Shown here one piece after another: positions 44,105-55,000 of a stretch of DNA of 64,000 nt. The DNA is taken from positions 152,231,269-152,295,268 of the forward strand of contig CAXKWD010000007.1 of the NCBI GenBank assembly GCA_964059195.1, given 5' to 3'. Both the position numbers and the translations under genes were made by a program. The notes under the pieces are model-generated. The model saw nothing but the letters and a program-made list of their open reading frames with translations. It was not told where the DNA came from and made no database searches. Position 1 is the first letter of the stretch; the number at the start of each line of letters is the position of its first letter. The DNA is from Ectobius pallidus. Taxonomy: Eukaryota; Arthropoda; Insecta; Blattodea; Ectobiidae.

Positions 44105-44380
44105 GACCGCCGGCGTGGTCTTGTGGTTAGTGTCGCTGATAACAAATCCGTCGGTCCGGGTTCGATCCCCGGTACCACATCGGATTTTTCTGAGGTAGGG
44201 AGGTCTGGCAGGGGTGCACTCAGCCTCGTGATTCAAATTGAGGAGCTACTTGATAGAGAAGCAGTGGCTCCGGTCATGAAAACCACCATTAACGGTCGTG
44301 GTAGATGAAGCAGCGGTCGGGTGGTAGGCCAGATCCCTCCAGGGATGTAGCGCCACGGAGTCTAGTTTAGTTTTAGTTTT
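44105..44380 (+). mobile_element. SINE B, near full-length, with TSD
   Basis: Head GACCGCCGGCGTGGTCTTGT with A-box-like TGGTCTTGTGGTTAGTG and perfect B box GGTTCGATCCC, then body CATCGGATTTTTCTGAGGTA, GGAGCTACTTGATAGAGAAG and the end GGATGTAGCGCCACGGAGTC. The internal GTCGGCATGCTGAC block is deleted here. Flanks AGGAAAACATTT (44093-44104) and AGAAAAACTTTT (44381-44392), 10 of 12 equal. The small frames in it are not genes. Confidence 0.9.
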
Positions 44381-44581
44381 AGAAAAACTTTTATTCATTA
44401 ACAAAAAACAAAATACAAAATGGTGTTACTTGGATAATTCCAAGTTGTCTTCTAGACACAGAATTAGGCCTACCCATCAGTCCTTAAGGATAAACTGTCA
44501 AGACTTTTACATAAATATTTTAAATAAATACAACATTGTTTCGTGATAGGAACGTATCAATTAGTGTTCTTATGTGATGAT

Positions 44582-45332
44582 TAGGGACCGGATTTTTAGG
44601 TTTTTAAAAACACGGTTTTAGGTTTTTGTCCAAAATATCGTTTTCGGGTAGAATAATTGGTTTAATTAATTTGAATGTGCTACATAGGATTCAATACATA
44701 ATACTCGTAAAGTTTAACTTAACAAAATTGACTTAAATTTGTGTAAACTTGCTTTAGGACAATATTATACAATAGAAGAAAGAGAGCATAAACAATCAAA
44801 AGAAGCAGTGAAAATAAGATTGTCTCACATTTCCTGGTTACAGTAAATCACTAAATAGCTTCCAAGATTCTAAACTGTGAAGTTCTTCCTGTTATCTCTT
44901 AGAATACATTTGAAGGCAGAAAATGTCCTTTCAACCTCACATGACGTCAACAATGGTTGTTCGTACGAATATTTTAAAAGGAATACGCCGGTACTCTTAC
45001 ACGTCCTCTCTTGATACTGTCATCCTAGACGGCATTGGGTTGAACGAAACGCTAGTGGTATTAATTTCAACCCGACAAAAATGGTCTCGCCGCAAAATAT
45101 CGATTTATCAACCGACAAACAAAAAAAGACAAAAAAGTAGCCTAAATTAGATATATTAGGTTTTATATCCCGTTTAGGTACATTTAGGTTTTTATACCCC
45201 ATTTAGGTATTTTTAGGTACCACAGAATTAATGTGGGTGAATCCTATGGACATGATTCGAAAAAGTGTATGATCGCTTTTTGTTTTGGAAGTAAGGAAAA
45301 AAATAGGTAAAAACCTAAGAATCCGGTCCCTA
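44582..45332. mobile_element. hAT-type MITE (TAGGGACCGGATTTTTAGG)
   Basis: Ends TAGGGACCGGATTTTTAGGT and ACCTAAGAATCCGGTCCCTA are inverted and flanked by a perfect 8-bp duplication GTGATGAT (44574-44581 and 45333-45340). The interior near both ends repeats TTTAGGTTTTTA words. Small frames inside (44923-45202) have no recognised resemblance. Confidence 0.9.
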
Positions 45333-45340
45333 GTGATGAT

Positions 45341-45727
45341 GTAAGGTGGCGATTCACTTTTGTTTTTATATCCCTCTGTGTGAGTAATGATTGCAGACAT
45401 GGCCCCCTGTGTAGAAGTACGGACGAGAATAAGTTGCCTTCTTTTATGCTACAGTGAACGTAAAACAAAACCTAGTTATTGGACTAGGTTGTTCTATTGA
45501 AAAGTTTTTCGTCTATCCAAGAGGCAGGGTTGTAATTGTGAGGTTTAATTGCTTCACCTGGCTTTAATGGAACATAACCTCATTCCATGTTTATTCGAGG
45601 ACAAAAGGCGAGGGTAGTATTAACGACGTTTGCATTAATGGAGTCAAAGGGTGGCTCATAATAAAAGGCCATGTCTTGTTTTTCAATGGAAATACTCTAA
45701 AACGTGTAAAATATAATAAGAGTAAAA
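45341..45727. other. unassigned DNA
   Basis: No recognisable feature. Confidence 0.4.
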
Positions 45728-46706
45728 TCTATAATAATAAAAGGAAGTGTTTGTCTTTCTGTCCGTCTGAGCGTAATGCCCAGCGAAATCTACTGAACGC
45801 AGAGATCTGAAATTTTAAACGTAGATGGACCGAAGGTTGGGCGGATGCACCTCGAAGCCGGATTTTTTTATTTTCGCTTTCGTTCGCGAGTTATAAGTAA
45901 AAACTGTCAGAAAAGTGCATATTTTTGCTATCTAAGCATCAGTTTTCAGTAATGCATTTCATTTGTCAAATCAATTGCAGATGGCTTTGCCTTTTTTTTT
46001 TTTATTTTTTTTTTATATTTTTTTTATTATCATGATTGGAAATAAAAGAATCGCTCCATTTTATAAGCCCATTCTGGTCGGTTCATTTCTTTATAATGCC
46101 AATGCCCACAGACATCTGAAATTTTCAACATAGTCGGAAGAGGGATAATGGACAAACATTGGTCAATTTCGACGGAATTCACTGTGCAGAAGTTTTCTTG
46201 GCCAGAGAACTCTAATATGAAGTCGTTTTTCCCCGGCGGCGCATTTTAATCGTGGAATCCACTCTAAAGCCTAATTTTTAGCGGTTTCTTTAATTATTAA
46301 TCGTTTAGTTTAGACCAATGAGTTAATTAATTTATTTATTTATTTATTTAAATTACATTTACAAACTTATGTACAAATACAAATACAAAAATACACAAAT
46401 AAACAAAAAACATTTACAAATTTCAAAATTAAAGTACAGTACTTTTTAAGAAAAGAAAAGAACCAAATATTTATTTAGAAATACACCCGAATGAGCAAAC
46501 TGCTCGTGCTCGGGTGTAGATTCAGAAACATCAGAGTGGAGAAACAGGAGAAACAAAAAACAAAGTGAGAAAGATTGACACACTTATAAAAAAAGGTGAA
46601 AAATGTTTAAAAGAGCTAGAAAATAAATATAATGTTTTAATTATTTTTGTCTTAATTTTTAATCTTCCAATTAATTATCATGGGCAAAGCCGCGAGGACC
46701 TGCTAG
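45728..46706 (+). mobile_element. non-autonomous Helitron, copy 2, with LINE insert
   Basis: Starts TCTATAATAATAAAAGGAAG after an A and ends with a degenerate hairpin (GGGCAAAGCCGCGAGG) and CTGCTAG before a T. The 5' half is collinear with 20280-21171 ('GCCCAGCGAAATCTACT', 'CAGAGATCTGAAATTTTA', 'CACCTCGAAGCCGG'). A LINE tail (46334-46636) interrupts the 3' half. Confidence 0.8.
46334..46636 (-). mobile_element. LINE 3' tail inserted in the Helitron (minus)
   Basis: Starts with an ATTT-rich tract (the tail of the minus-strand element), carries the stem-loop ACACCCGAATGAGC...GCTCGTGCTCGGGTGT at 46483-46517, then a short stretch of 3'UTR. Flanks TTAATTAATTT and TTAATTATTT are a likely target duplication. 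No coding sequence remains. Confidence 0.7.
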
Positions 46707-47310
46707 TAAATAATAACTGTGGATTCAACGACTTTACCCTTGGGGTCGTAAGTTTAATATTCTGTCATCTTACCGTGTTATGTGCCTATGTCTACATCAT
46801 TTTCTTCTGTTTGTCATACGTTGCATTGGCAGGCGATGACAAGTACGTTATATACGATGCGATGTGAAAACCGTGTCGAGAGGAAGATTAAATTATATTC
46901 CTCGGAAGAGCGCTCAACGCAACTCAATTGTTTGATCCATCTCTATACCAAGAGTGTGTTAAGAGGAAGGGCAAACATTCTTGTCAGCCGAGAAATACTG
47001 AAAACAAACGTTTTTAGAAGAGAAAGTTAAACCTAGCAAGGTTTGCACATCTTTCTTACATAAATATTCTCCATGCAATGTACAAATTTCCAAAGTGTTA
47101 TATGACTAGCCTACGTCAATTGTATTATTGTTGATGTGAAGTAACTTCAAAGGAATGAAAGCACTGGAAAAAGGAAACATGGTCAGAAGGTTTCTAGCAG
47201 GAATATTATTTAATATATTCAAGTTTACTAAATTACGTTTTAAATACAAAATATAGAATATATAATTATTACAATATAAATAGTTAATATTTTAATCATT
47301 TTATTTTAAA
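46707..47310. other. unassigned DNA
   Basis: Plus frames at 46565-46867 and 46782-47030 cross the Helitron end and look like chance. Confidence 0.35.
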
Positions 47311-47545
47311 GGAGATGGAATATCGCCTTTACTTTTTAATTTCACTTTGGAATATACCATTAGAGAAGTTCAAGAAAACAAGGTAGGCCTAGAGCTAAAT
47401 GGCAGTCACCCGATGTTAGCTTATGCAGATGATATTTTTCTGCTGCGCGATGACAAAAACACAATCGAGAGAAATGCAGAAAGATTTTTCGATGCCTGCA
47501 GGAATGTTGGATTGGAAATTAAATTAAAAAACTAAATACATGGTC
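47311..47545 (+). pseudogene. LINE reverse transcriptase fragment with catalytic YADD
   Basis: Translation reads GDGISPLLFNFTLEYTIREV, then QENKVGLELNG, then LAYADDIFLLRDDKNTIERN. These are RT motif 4 (QGDGxSPLLFN) and the catalytic motif 5 (YADD) of a non-LTR retrotransposon, spaced as in intact elements. A small insertion after GLEIKLK shifts the frame; the expected 'KTKYMVM' follows in another frame at about 47529. Both flanks stop abruptly, so only about 75 codons survive. It is of the same general LINE type as 10426-10623, but a different part of the protein. Confidence 0.85.
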
Positions 47546-47862
47546 ATGAAATTTCTGTATTTTTTTTTCCTGATGACATATGAGAGGGGATAAAAAAAAA
47601 TCGGTACATAGTATCCATGTTTGCTGTAATATCAGATTTTCTCTCTAGTTTAATTGAACCTTTGCGACATCTACTTTTAGAAAACATGATAGAAGCGCTT
47701 GACGTCCAATCAGTCGTCTGAAAGTCGACTGCATGGAAAAATGCAATTACGAGATCTGAAACTTTCCTGCGTTGCATTACAAGTACTCTTCACACATGAG
47801 TTCAGCTAAATCAGAAAATAATTCCACTTCATACGATACGTAATTTGTTTATTTAAAAAAAA
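47546..47862 (-). other. unrecognised 77-codon open frame and flank
   Basis: A minus frame (47544-47777) reads MQRRKVSDLVIAFFHAVDFQ, then SRCRKGSIKLERKSDITANM. It is less AT-rich than chance frames nearby and has a mixed residue composition, but I do not recognise it. It may be the edge of a mobile element. Confidence 0.3.
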
Positions 47863-48347
47863 AGTGTGCGTGGAACGCCACGCGACAGAAGTGAAACTTG
47901 TTTTAATTTTTGGATTTATACAATTTTGGATTTTTACAATTTTGGATTATTGGATTTTTTTAATTTTTGATTGTTGAACTTTTTACTATTGGGTTTTTGG
48001 ACTTTTTTAGTTTTGAATTTTGGACTTTTTAAAATTTTGATCTTTTAATTTTTTTTATTTTTGATCTTTTAATTTTTTAATTTTGGATTTTTTTTTTTTT
48101 AATTTTGGATTTTTTTGTTTTTGTTAATTTTGGATTTTTTATTTTAAATTTTGGATTTTTTAATTTTTTAAATTTTGGATAAGCCTAATCATGGAGTCGA
48201 TTGTTTTCTGTGCAGTCCGTTCCGTCACACCTCACTAATTTCGTGACGATTTTGAGCTTAACACTAATTTCGTGACGTTTTTGAGCGATATACAAGCTCT
48301 CGATTTACCCCTATTTACCCCTACCGCGGCTAAAGATGTTTCACTTG
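47863..48347 (-). mobile_element. unclassified element E, copy 2
   Basis: Inverted relative to 23520-24165: hairpin GCGTGGAACGCCACGC at about 47868-47883, AGAAGTGAAACTTGTTTTAA, a run of AATTTTGGATTTTT words, core-K piece (GATTGTTTTCTGTGCAGTCC), 'TAATTTCGTGACG' twice, CCCCTACCGCGGCTAAAGAT and GTTTCACTT. Confidence 0.6.
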
Positions 48348-48486
48348 ACACCCACGGCCGTTAATGGTGGTTTCCATGACCGGAGCCGCTACTTCTCTAT
48401 CAAGTAGCTCCTCAGTTTGAATCACGAAGCTGAGTGCACCCTGTTCCAGACCTCCCTACCTCAGACAAATCCGAGGAGGTACCTTG
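48348..48486 (-). mobile_element. SINE B internal fragment (minus)
   Basis: CCCACGGCCGTTAATGGTGG, ATGACCGGAGCCGCTACTTC and TCAGACAAATCCGAGGAGGT match the middle of SINE B in reverse. The tRNA head and the 3' end are missing. It abuts the end of element E directly. Confidence 0.75.
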
Positions 48487-48936
48487 TCTGAGTCGTCCCG
48501 TAATCTTAAAAGACGTGGGATCAGATAGAAGGATGAGCCAAAGATGGGTAGGATTTTTTTTCTTTTTATAATTTTCTGCTTCCATAAAATTTTCTGAAGA
48601 AAATAGTAGAATCCGTGTTATATATTATCAACAAGAATGTAACGCTTAAAAAAATATTGTTTTGAAATGTTAACTAGGAGTCACGTGTAGTATAGTTGTA
48701 TCGAATTTGACCTTTGGTTTAAAATCATTTTCCAGTTACTGAAGAAAGAAAAACTAAATGTTCCTACAGAAACCCAAAAAGTCAAGAACACCAAACTAAT
48801 ATATTATTAAAGTTACATAACCGGTAACTTAATTTCGAGTTGGACATCCCGAGTACAACAATAAAGAATATTGAACTAAAGCTCTAAAAGAATAGATATC
48901 TATCTTATTATCTATATTTTCTAAGGGGCAGCTGCC

Positions 48937-48985
<49 letters not shown>

Positions 48986-49094
48986 TCAAAAAAGGAAAGC
49001 CCTAATGTTGCTTACATAACGATGCTAGGGCTATAGTTGAAGAACTGTATACAAATAATAGAGAGGAATGGCCTTCAAATTGTTTGTTAACGTC
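48487..49094. other. unassigned DNA with (ATT)n microsatellite
   Basis: A clean (TTA)n run lies at about 48938-48983. No gene or repeat end otherwise. Confidence 0.45.
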
Positions 49095-49190
49095 TGTTTC
49101 TCACACAATATGTAGACTCACGCCGGACTGCAAAGAAAACAGTTAACACAATGATTAGTGCCATCGTTTATTTTCTTGTGCCTTATTCTA
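49095..49190 (+). repeat. dispersed core repeat K, copy 3
   Basis: TTTCTCACACAATATGTAGA, GCCGGACTGCAAAGAAAACA, GTTAACACAATGATTAGTGC, 'CATCGTTTATTTTCTTGTGC', 'CTTATTCTA'. The next MITE cuts it at TA, just where the other copies read CTGTAAATTT. Confidence 0.65.
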
Positions 49191-49757
49191 AAGGCTAGTT
49201 TACACGATGCCACTAGGTTTCGTAACCACTTTCATGAAAGTGATTTCGTGAAACTAATTACATACATTTTCTTTCCAAAGCAACCGCACATTTCATGTTA
49301 TTTCTGAAGTTCAAGTCGTTAAAATCCCATACAAACGTTTGAAACACGCATTAATACAGGCATTTCACAATTTCCTCACTTCCCCATTTAATTTTACGAA
49401 ATGCGAACAAGCTAAACAAGCGTATAATCTCAAAATTACTATTATAGTTTCGTGAAAAGTTGGAATCAGCCGAAACTGCGTAGTTTCGTAACTCATTGTC
49501 GCCAGTACATCTTGCGCTTGCGCATTCAAGCAAAAACAGTTGCGAAACTTACTTACGAAACCTAATTTCGTCGTGTAAACTAGCCTTAACTCATTGTCGC
49601 CAGTACATCTAGTGCTTGCGCATTCAAGTAAAAAAACAGTTGCGAAACTCAGTTACGAAACCTAATTTCGTCGTGTAAACTAGTCTTAATTACTTTCACG
49701 CAATCACTTTCATGAAAGTGGTTACGAGACCTAGTGTCATCGTGCAAAACTAGCCTT
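49191..49757. mobile_element. TA-flanked MITE (AAGGCTAGTTTACACGATG)
   Basis: Ends AAGGCTAGTTTACACGATGC and CATCGTGCAAAACTAGCCTT, flanked by TA (49189-49190, 49758-49759). The arms also share CACTTTCATGAAAGTG. Inside, a ~105-bp block ('CTCATTGTCGCCAGTACATC', 'CTTGCGCATTCAAG', 'CTAATTTCGTCGTGTAAACT') is tandemly duplicated at about 49490-49587 and 49588-49688. Confidence 0.75.
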
Positions 49758-49759
49758 TA

Positions 49760-50349
49760 CATGCGTTTTTTTAAATATATTTTTTATATTTATCTTAATA
49801 GTTCTCGCTTTCAGTGGAGGTAATTCTTTGCGAATTCTAAAGTCTCATTACATATTTTGTTGTTGAAGGCTGCATTTCTTAACGGCGTCTGCTCTAGATT
49901 CGCTCGCTGATTTGCAATTCTTTTGATAATGTTGGTGTTATTTTGGTCCTGTGCTTGAGGAACACTTCTGTCTGCAAAGCGTGACTTTGAATTTATTCAG
50001 AGAGTCGATAATGCAAAGTTCTAGTTGAGTGCTGAATCCATTAATAATGACAAAGCCAAGTGATAATAAATATTCAAGCAACAGTACATCCTGCTATAGG
50101 ATTTGATATTGGATATCTTTTGGACTGGGATTAAATAGAGCCCTGTTTCCCGTCGATGTGTTCTCTCTTTCTTGTTGTTGTTATCGAGTAAGCAGTGATT
50201 ATTGATTAGCACGGCCCGGATTTTTAGGTTTTATAAACCCTGTATTAGTTTTTTAGACAGCTTGAATACCAATTCAACTTCCAAAAGTTATTATAAAAGG
50301 GTTTTTGTAAAATAGCTTCTTTGTTGCAAGTGAGTGAAATTTAACTTTA
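49760..50349. other. unassigned DNA with one hAT-like end
   Basis: 'CGGCCCGGATTTTTAGGTTT' at about 50213-50232 resembles the left end of the TAGGGACCGG hAT family, without a partner. The rest is unassigned. Confidence 0.35.
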
Positions 50350-50352
50350 TTA

Positions 50353-50949
50353 CTTCCTCTGCCCGTACCATAGGTACTATAGGTAGAGGAAGTATTGTTT
50401 TCGACCCCAAAATTCGAAGTTGAGTTATTAGCATATATACACGTTTCAAGGCCCCCTGAATCCAAAAATACTATTTTTGGAAACATGTCTGTGTGTCTGT
50501 CTGTCTGTGAACAGCCTAGCTCAGAAACGGAAAATAGTATGAAAACAAAATTTCGTATTTGGGTCAAGTACCTTCTGAAGATGTGTGCCCAAGATTGGCG
50601 ACAAGTTTCTCTTATTTTTAAGGGGACTTTACATGAAATTTTCGTTTTTCGCGGTTTCCTCGAAAACGGCTCTAACGGGTTTCTTTAAATTTTGCACATG
50701 TGTAGCTTATAGTGAGAGCTAAAACTTTTATTTGAAACTTTTTTTCGAAAAAAATTCTCTGGAGAGTAGTTACAAGCCACCCACTGTTTGTAGAAAGTTT
50801 GTCTTGCGTGGTGAACAATTGAATTCACGCTCTTTCACGGCCTCTTATTCTATATAAGAATGAAGTGAGAAAGATGTATTAGCGTAAAATTGTGTCTTGC
50901 AATTCTGTACAAGGATATGTGAATACTGCTTTTATTTGGGCAGAGGAAG
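50353..50949. mobile_element. CTTCCTCTGCCC-ended element, complete
   Basis: Left CTTCCTCTGCCC and right GGGCAGAGGAAG are a 12-bp inverted repeat, flanked by TTA on both sides (50350-50352, 50950-50952). A 3-bp TTA duplication would fit a Harbinger-like or other TWA-targeting element. Contains a (TCTG)n tract near 50490. Left half recurs at 3047-3290. The 97-codon frames on both strands at 50274-50688 are chance readings of the repeat. Confidence 0.65.
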
Positions 50950-50952
50950 TTA

Positions 50953-51425
50953 TGTGACTTTCACATCAGATTTTATAGGTAGAAAATTCGCTGGGACCAA
51001 AGAAAAATATTGCAACATGTGGATTTATTGTTATATTAAAACACCATAAAGGAGTAACTGTTTTAATTTTACCTCAGCTATTTGGTGATTTTGCTTGTCT
51101 TTTTCTTCTCTCTCCTCATCTACAAGTTTGATATTTCTAAGACATGGCTAGGCTCAAAGCGAGTTAAACTACTGTAGTCTGAATAGTATCTTTTTTTTTT
51201 TTAGTGTGCGGGTGTAAAGTAGCTATGGTTACAATTCAACGGAAGTCAGTAACTTAAGTTGGGTAACAAAATTAGCATTTTTTAAATATTTTTTTTTAAG
51301 ATTTGGATTTGTGATTCATAATCTTCTATTTATTTGCACATCTTTTTCATGCATTATCCTGTAGGTTACACAATTTTCTGCAAACGGTCTCTCTAATGTG
51401 TGGTATATCACAACCCCTCAATATA
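50953..51425. other. unassigned DNA
   Basis: No recognisable feature. Confidence 0.4.
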
Positions 51426-51433
51426 ATAATAAC

Positions 51434-52164
51434 TAGGGCAAGGCATTTAATGACCATAAAATAGTGAAAAAATGCAAAATAAAAAATGCATTTATGACCT
51501 AAAAATAGTGAAAAAATGACCCAAAATTTAAAAAAAAATGTCCAATAAATTTACCATTGTTACTTATAATTAGTTTCTTAAGTAATTAATTGCAAAAATA
51601 AATTTATGACAGTGCGTTATAAATGAATTTACAATATAAAACACACTTATTTCATTATTAAAAAAGTAAGTAAATCTATACTACTTGGGAACCCTTGTAA
51701 AAAAAAAAAAATCTTTCTGAAGTGGCATGCCCATCAAATTGTCCCTAGTAAATATGTGCCATTTAAAAAGAAGAAAATCTTTATTGCTACAAGAGAAACT
51801 GCTGTGGTGTTTACAACAAACCTGAATTAAAATGAACTATGAACACTTGGCGGAGATTCACAAATAAAAACGATTGTCTATTGTCTGAAAGTGACGATTT
51901 GTACATGGAAAAGCTCCTCTCTACCCCCACTGAAACATGACCTAAAATGCCGAAAAATACCTAAAAATGCAGAAAATGACCTTAAAATTGCCACTAAATG
52001 ACCTATCTCTGGAAAAACGACGAAATATGCAAAATAAAGCAAAAAATGCAAAAACAAATTGCTCTTATTTAATCAATTATTTCATGATACGCATTTATAT
52101 ATATTCGAGCTATCTTTTCACCTTCATATAAAAAAGATGCAAAATCATCAAATGCCTTGCCCTA
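51434..52164. mobile_element. hAT-type MITE (TAGGGCAAGGCATTTAA), copy 2
   Basis: Ends TAGGGCAAGGCATTTAATGA and CATCAAATGCCTTGCCCTA, with a perfect 8-bp duplication ATAATAAC (51426-51433, 52165-52172). Inverted relative to 11336-12059 and shares 'AACGATTGTCTATTGTCTGA'-type interior. Reiterated AAAAATGCAAAAT and AAATGACCTAAAA words near both ends. Confidence 0.9.
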
Positions 52165-52172
52165 ATAATAAC

Positions 52173-52910
52173 ACTCATATAACAATAACACTCATAACAA
52201 TATAATCTGCTAGGGACCACAAATATCGCTATACGGAGGTTTCACTATACGTATTCTAAATACCATTGCCTCCTTGAACACCAATGTATTCTGGAAACAT
52301 TCGTATGCCATATATCCTGCAATAATAAAGGTTTATTGTTCACCATTAATGTATCATCGTTTAATTTAGGCGCCATTAAATTCGTATCCTGCATGAACAA
52401 ACGTCATAAAATGTGTTTCATACGCATATAATGCTATTTGGTTCAGGACTCAGAATTTTATGATAATGCTTACTACGACCTCTGACATTTCGAGTTACCC
52501 CCAGTAAAGGGGCTGTTATGTTGCATCATTTATTTTTACGAAGTGAAGGGTTGAATGTGGGGACAAGTTTTCCATCCAGCTCAAGCTATAAATCATTGCA
52601 AGTCCCTAAGGGGCGGGATTTCGAATCCCTGACTGCATTTGCTTCGTTTTCATCCATCTATGGTCTCGATCGTATGGGCTTCTGGGATTTGTTTAGAGCA
52701 AAATATATTCCACTTGTTGAAAGCTTTACTCTTGAGGGAAAAAAAGGTCAGATCAGGAAATCTCAGTAGTAGAGGAGTATAAGTATGATATATACTCTAC
52801 GTTATGTGGATTAGTTTGTAGTTTTTGTATTTTGTTGTGATCACACACAAGTCGAATAAGGGAGCTCATATACCTGATCTAGAAAACTGTTAAAAATGTT
52901 TTTGCACGAC
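52173..52910. other. unassigned DNA
   Basis: An 83-codon plus frame (52518-52769) lacks recognised resemblance. A B-box-like ATTTCGAATCCCTGA at about 52618 may be a decayed SINE head. Confidence 0.35.
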
Positions 52911-52913
52911 TTA

Positions 52914-53344
52914 TGGCCGGTTTCTATAAACTCGCGAATTACCTATGGGTAAATTATCCAATGGACAGAATTTACACAAAAATAACACCACACCAACACA
53001 AATAATTTAAAGATAGCAATCACATACACTTGTGGCGAGTTTCTAGATAAATGTCCTCTGGGTAAATATGAAAATGACAGAAAAAATGTTCCTACAAACT
53101 CGGGCTAGATCTATCCAAGGGTAAATCGTCGGGTTAATTTATCCTTTCATGGATGGCTGGATAAAATTTAATCTCTTTGTAGGATCAATAGTAATATTTA
53201 AACAATGAGAATCAAAGCCTTCTGAATTAAATTAACTGTACAACTCCAAGGCCTTGCTCATTATATCATTGTAGGTTAAATGGAACTAATTTGTCCATGG
53301 GTAATTTACCCATAGGTAATTCACTAGTTTGTAGAAACCGGGCA
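52914..53344 (+). mobile_element. Harbinger-like MITE family H, copy 3
   Basis: 431 bp, ends TGGCCGGTTTCTATAAACTC and GTTTGTAGAAACCGGGCA, flanked by TTA on both sides (52911-52913, 53345-53347). Very close to copy 1 (17216-17645), same orientation. Confidence 0.85.
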
Positions 53345-53580
53345 TTAACTAATTAGTGGTACTTACGTGGATCGTAAGTTGACATTCCCGCACGCAATCT
53401 TGTTGCTATGTGCGGTAAGAGTTTACGTGCGGTAGGAATTTACTTACGGCACATCATAATACAAGCCTTTATGGACAAGGCCCCCAGAACAAATATTCGG
53501 TTCCCATAACAACAAACACATGCGAATCACTTTCTGAAATAAACATCTATCTTGTATAATGTATATGCATAATATTTTCA

Positions 53581-53900
53581 GGTAATATCTCAATTAATAG
53601 AATTAAATTGATATTAATAATCATCGTGCAAAAAATAGCATGCAATACTCGTGCCGTAAGCGCATAACGGATCTCGGAAAATCGAAAAAACTCGGCGCGA
53701 GCGCCTCGTTTTTTCAAACTCTTTCCTCGATCCGTATGCATCGCTTACGGCACTCGTATCGCAATATACTATTTTAGTACACCCTCCGCAAAAGAGCTAC
53801 TTGTCAGACACACCGAAAAGTAACACTTTACCAACCTAGTTCGGTAAAATAATTGCACGATGATTATTTATATCAATTTAATTCTATTAATTGAGATACC
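53581..53900. repeat. foldback element with two nested inverted repeats
   Basis: The outer arms (53581-53631 and 53853-53900) are reverse complements at about 95% ('CTCAATTAATAGAATTAAAT'). Inner arms at about 53648-53680 and 53722-53757 carry ACTCGTGCCGTAAGCG / CGCTTACGGCACTCGT. GGTAAT/GATACC at the outer edges and GTGCGGTAAG words left of it (about 53413) suggest the full element begins farther left. No duplication identified. Confidence 0.65.
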
Positions 53901-53964
53901 GTACTAGGCCGGTAAAGTCGTCATTGCAACTGGAAAATCCAGATGGCAGTGACCTGTCATATGA

Positions 53965-54100
53965 ACCATAACATGTTTTTAAAATAAAATATTTGGCCAT
54001 AAAACAACAAATATTAGGCAACATTGTTTCTTTACGTTAATCAGAAACTTGACCAGGTTTTTTTGTTTACCAAACACTTAATAATTTAACAACAAATATA
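53965..54100 (+). repeat. dispersed repeat R3, copy 2
   Basis: Same blocks as 35196-35315, including GCAACATTGTTTCTTTACGT and 'CCAAACACTTAATAATTTA'. Confidence 0.5.
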
Positions 54101-54889
54101 GACCTAAGACAAAATAGCTATATTATTCCGCGCTGCCGTCTCGCTTACATTTGCATTTCTAATGGATTCATAGCATAGGTTCAGACGGCTGTGAGAATAT
54201 GGCGTCAACAAATGGCTGACTATGCCTCTTATTTTTAATTATACGGTTTTTTTAGTTCATATAATTTAAAGAGCTTTTGCTAAAAAGAAAAATATATTGT
54301 ATGCACCACGTACGCAAAAGCTTTAGCGGACTCATCCAATATTTCCTCCCGTTAGTGCTATTTTGCGTACTTGATACATAAATAGCTATGTCATTTCAAA
54401 TGATAGCATGGACCTAATTCTAAATTTTCAGGTAGAAATTTCAATTATTAATGGTAGACTTATATCATTGGCAGATTGCAGGCAAGATGGGTAAAGGTCA
54501 GTGGAGTTTCTGTCGGTTTTCTTTCAGAGCTTTTAGCTTCAGAAATGGAGATAAATTCGGGCCTGGAATTGTGCAATAGGCAGCTATACTTCCTGTGAAC
54601 TTTATTATGCCTTAGTATACAATAGAACCAAGTTTTTCACTCCTCCGATTGTGAGAGGGCTTTGTATGTTTTCCCGTTTCCAGAGTTAATGTTCCGATTG
54701 ATGATGCAGGAAGTAGGCTGTCACTAATTGCGTTAATAAGCTTTGCTGTTACCATAGCGTCACCATTTTGGCCTGTTTGTGTGTCATTAATTTCATGTAG
54801 CCAGCTGACTGGTTTCTATACTCACAAATTGAACATTTTATGAATAAATATTTTCAATTATATTTTGTTTATCTTATACAGTATATGAA
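54101..54889. other. unassigned DNA
   Basis: 54358-54400 matches 2592-2635 (TTTTGCGTACTTGATA). Otherwise nothing recognised. Confidence 0.35.
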
Positions 54890-55000
54890 TAAATAGCCTT
54901 CATTTAATTCCTTCGGCTACTGTTATCAATCGGTTAATATTATCAGATTAGCTGCGTCCCAAAGTGAACACAATAAGCGGCGTGCCCTGTAAATACTGGC
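54890..55000. repeat. dispersed repeat R2, copy 2
   Basis: Matches 10745-10860 in the same orientation ('CTACTGTTATCAATCGGTTA'). Confidence 0.55.

Noticed and set aside
44105..44175. Possible tRNA gene with good B box
   Set aside because: The same head begins four other SINE B copies or fragments, followed by the same body. It is a SINE head.
46565..46867. 100-codon plus frame
   Set aside because: It runs from LINE tail through the Helitron 3' end into flanking DNA, so it cannot be one gene.
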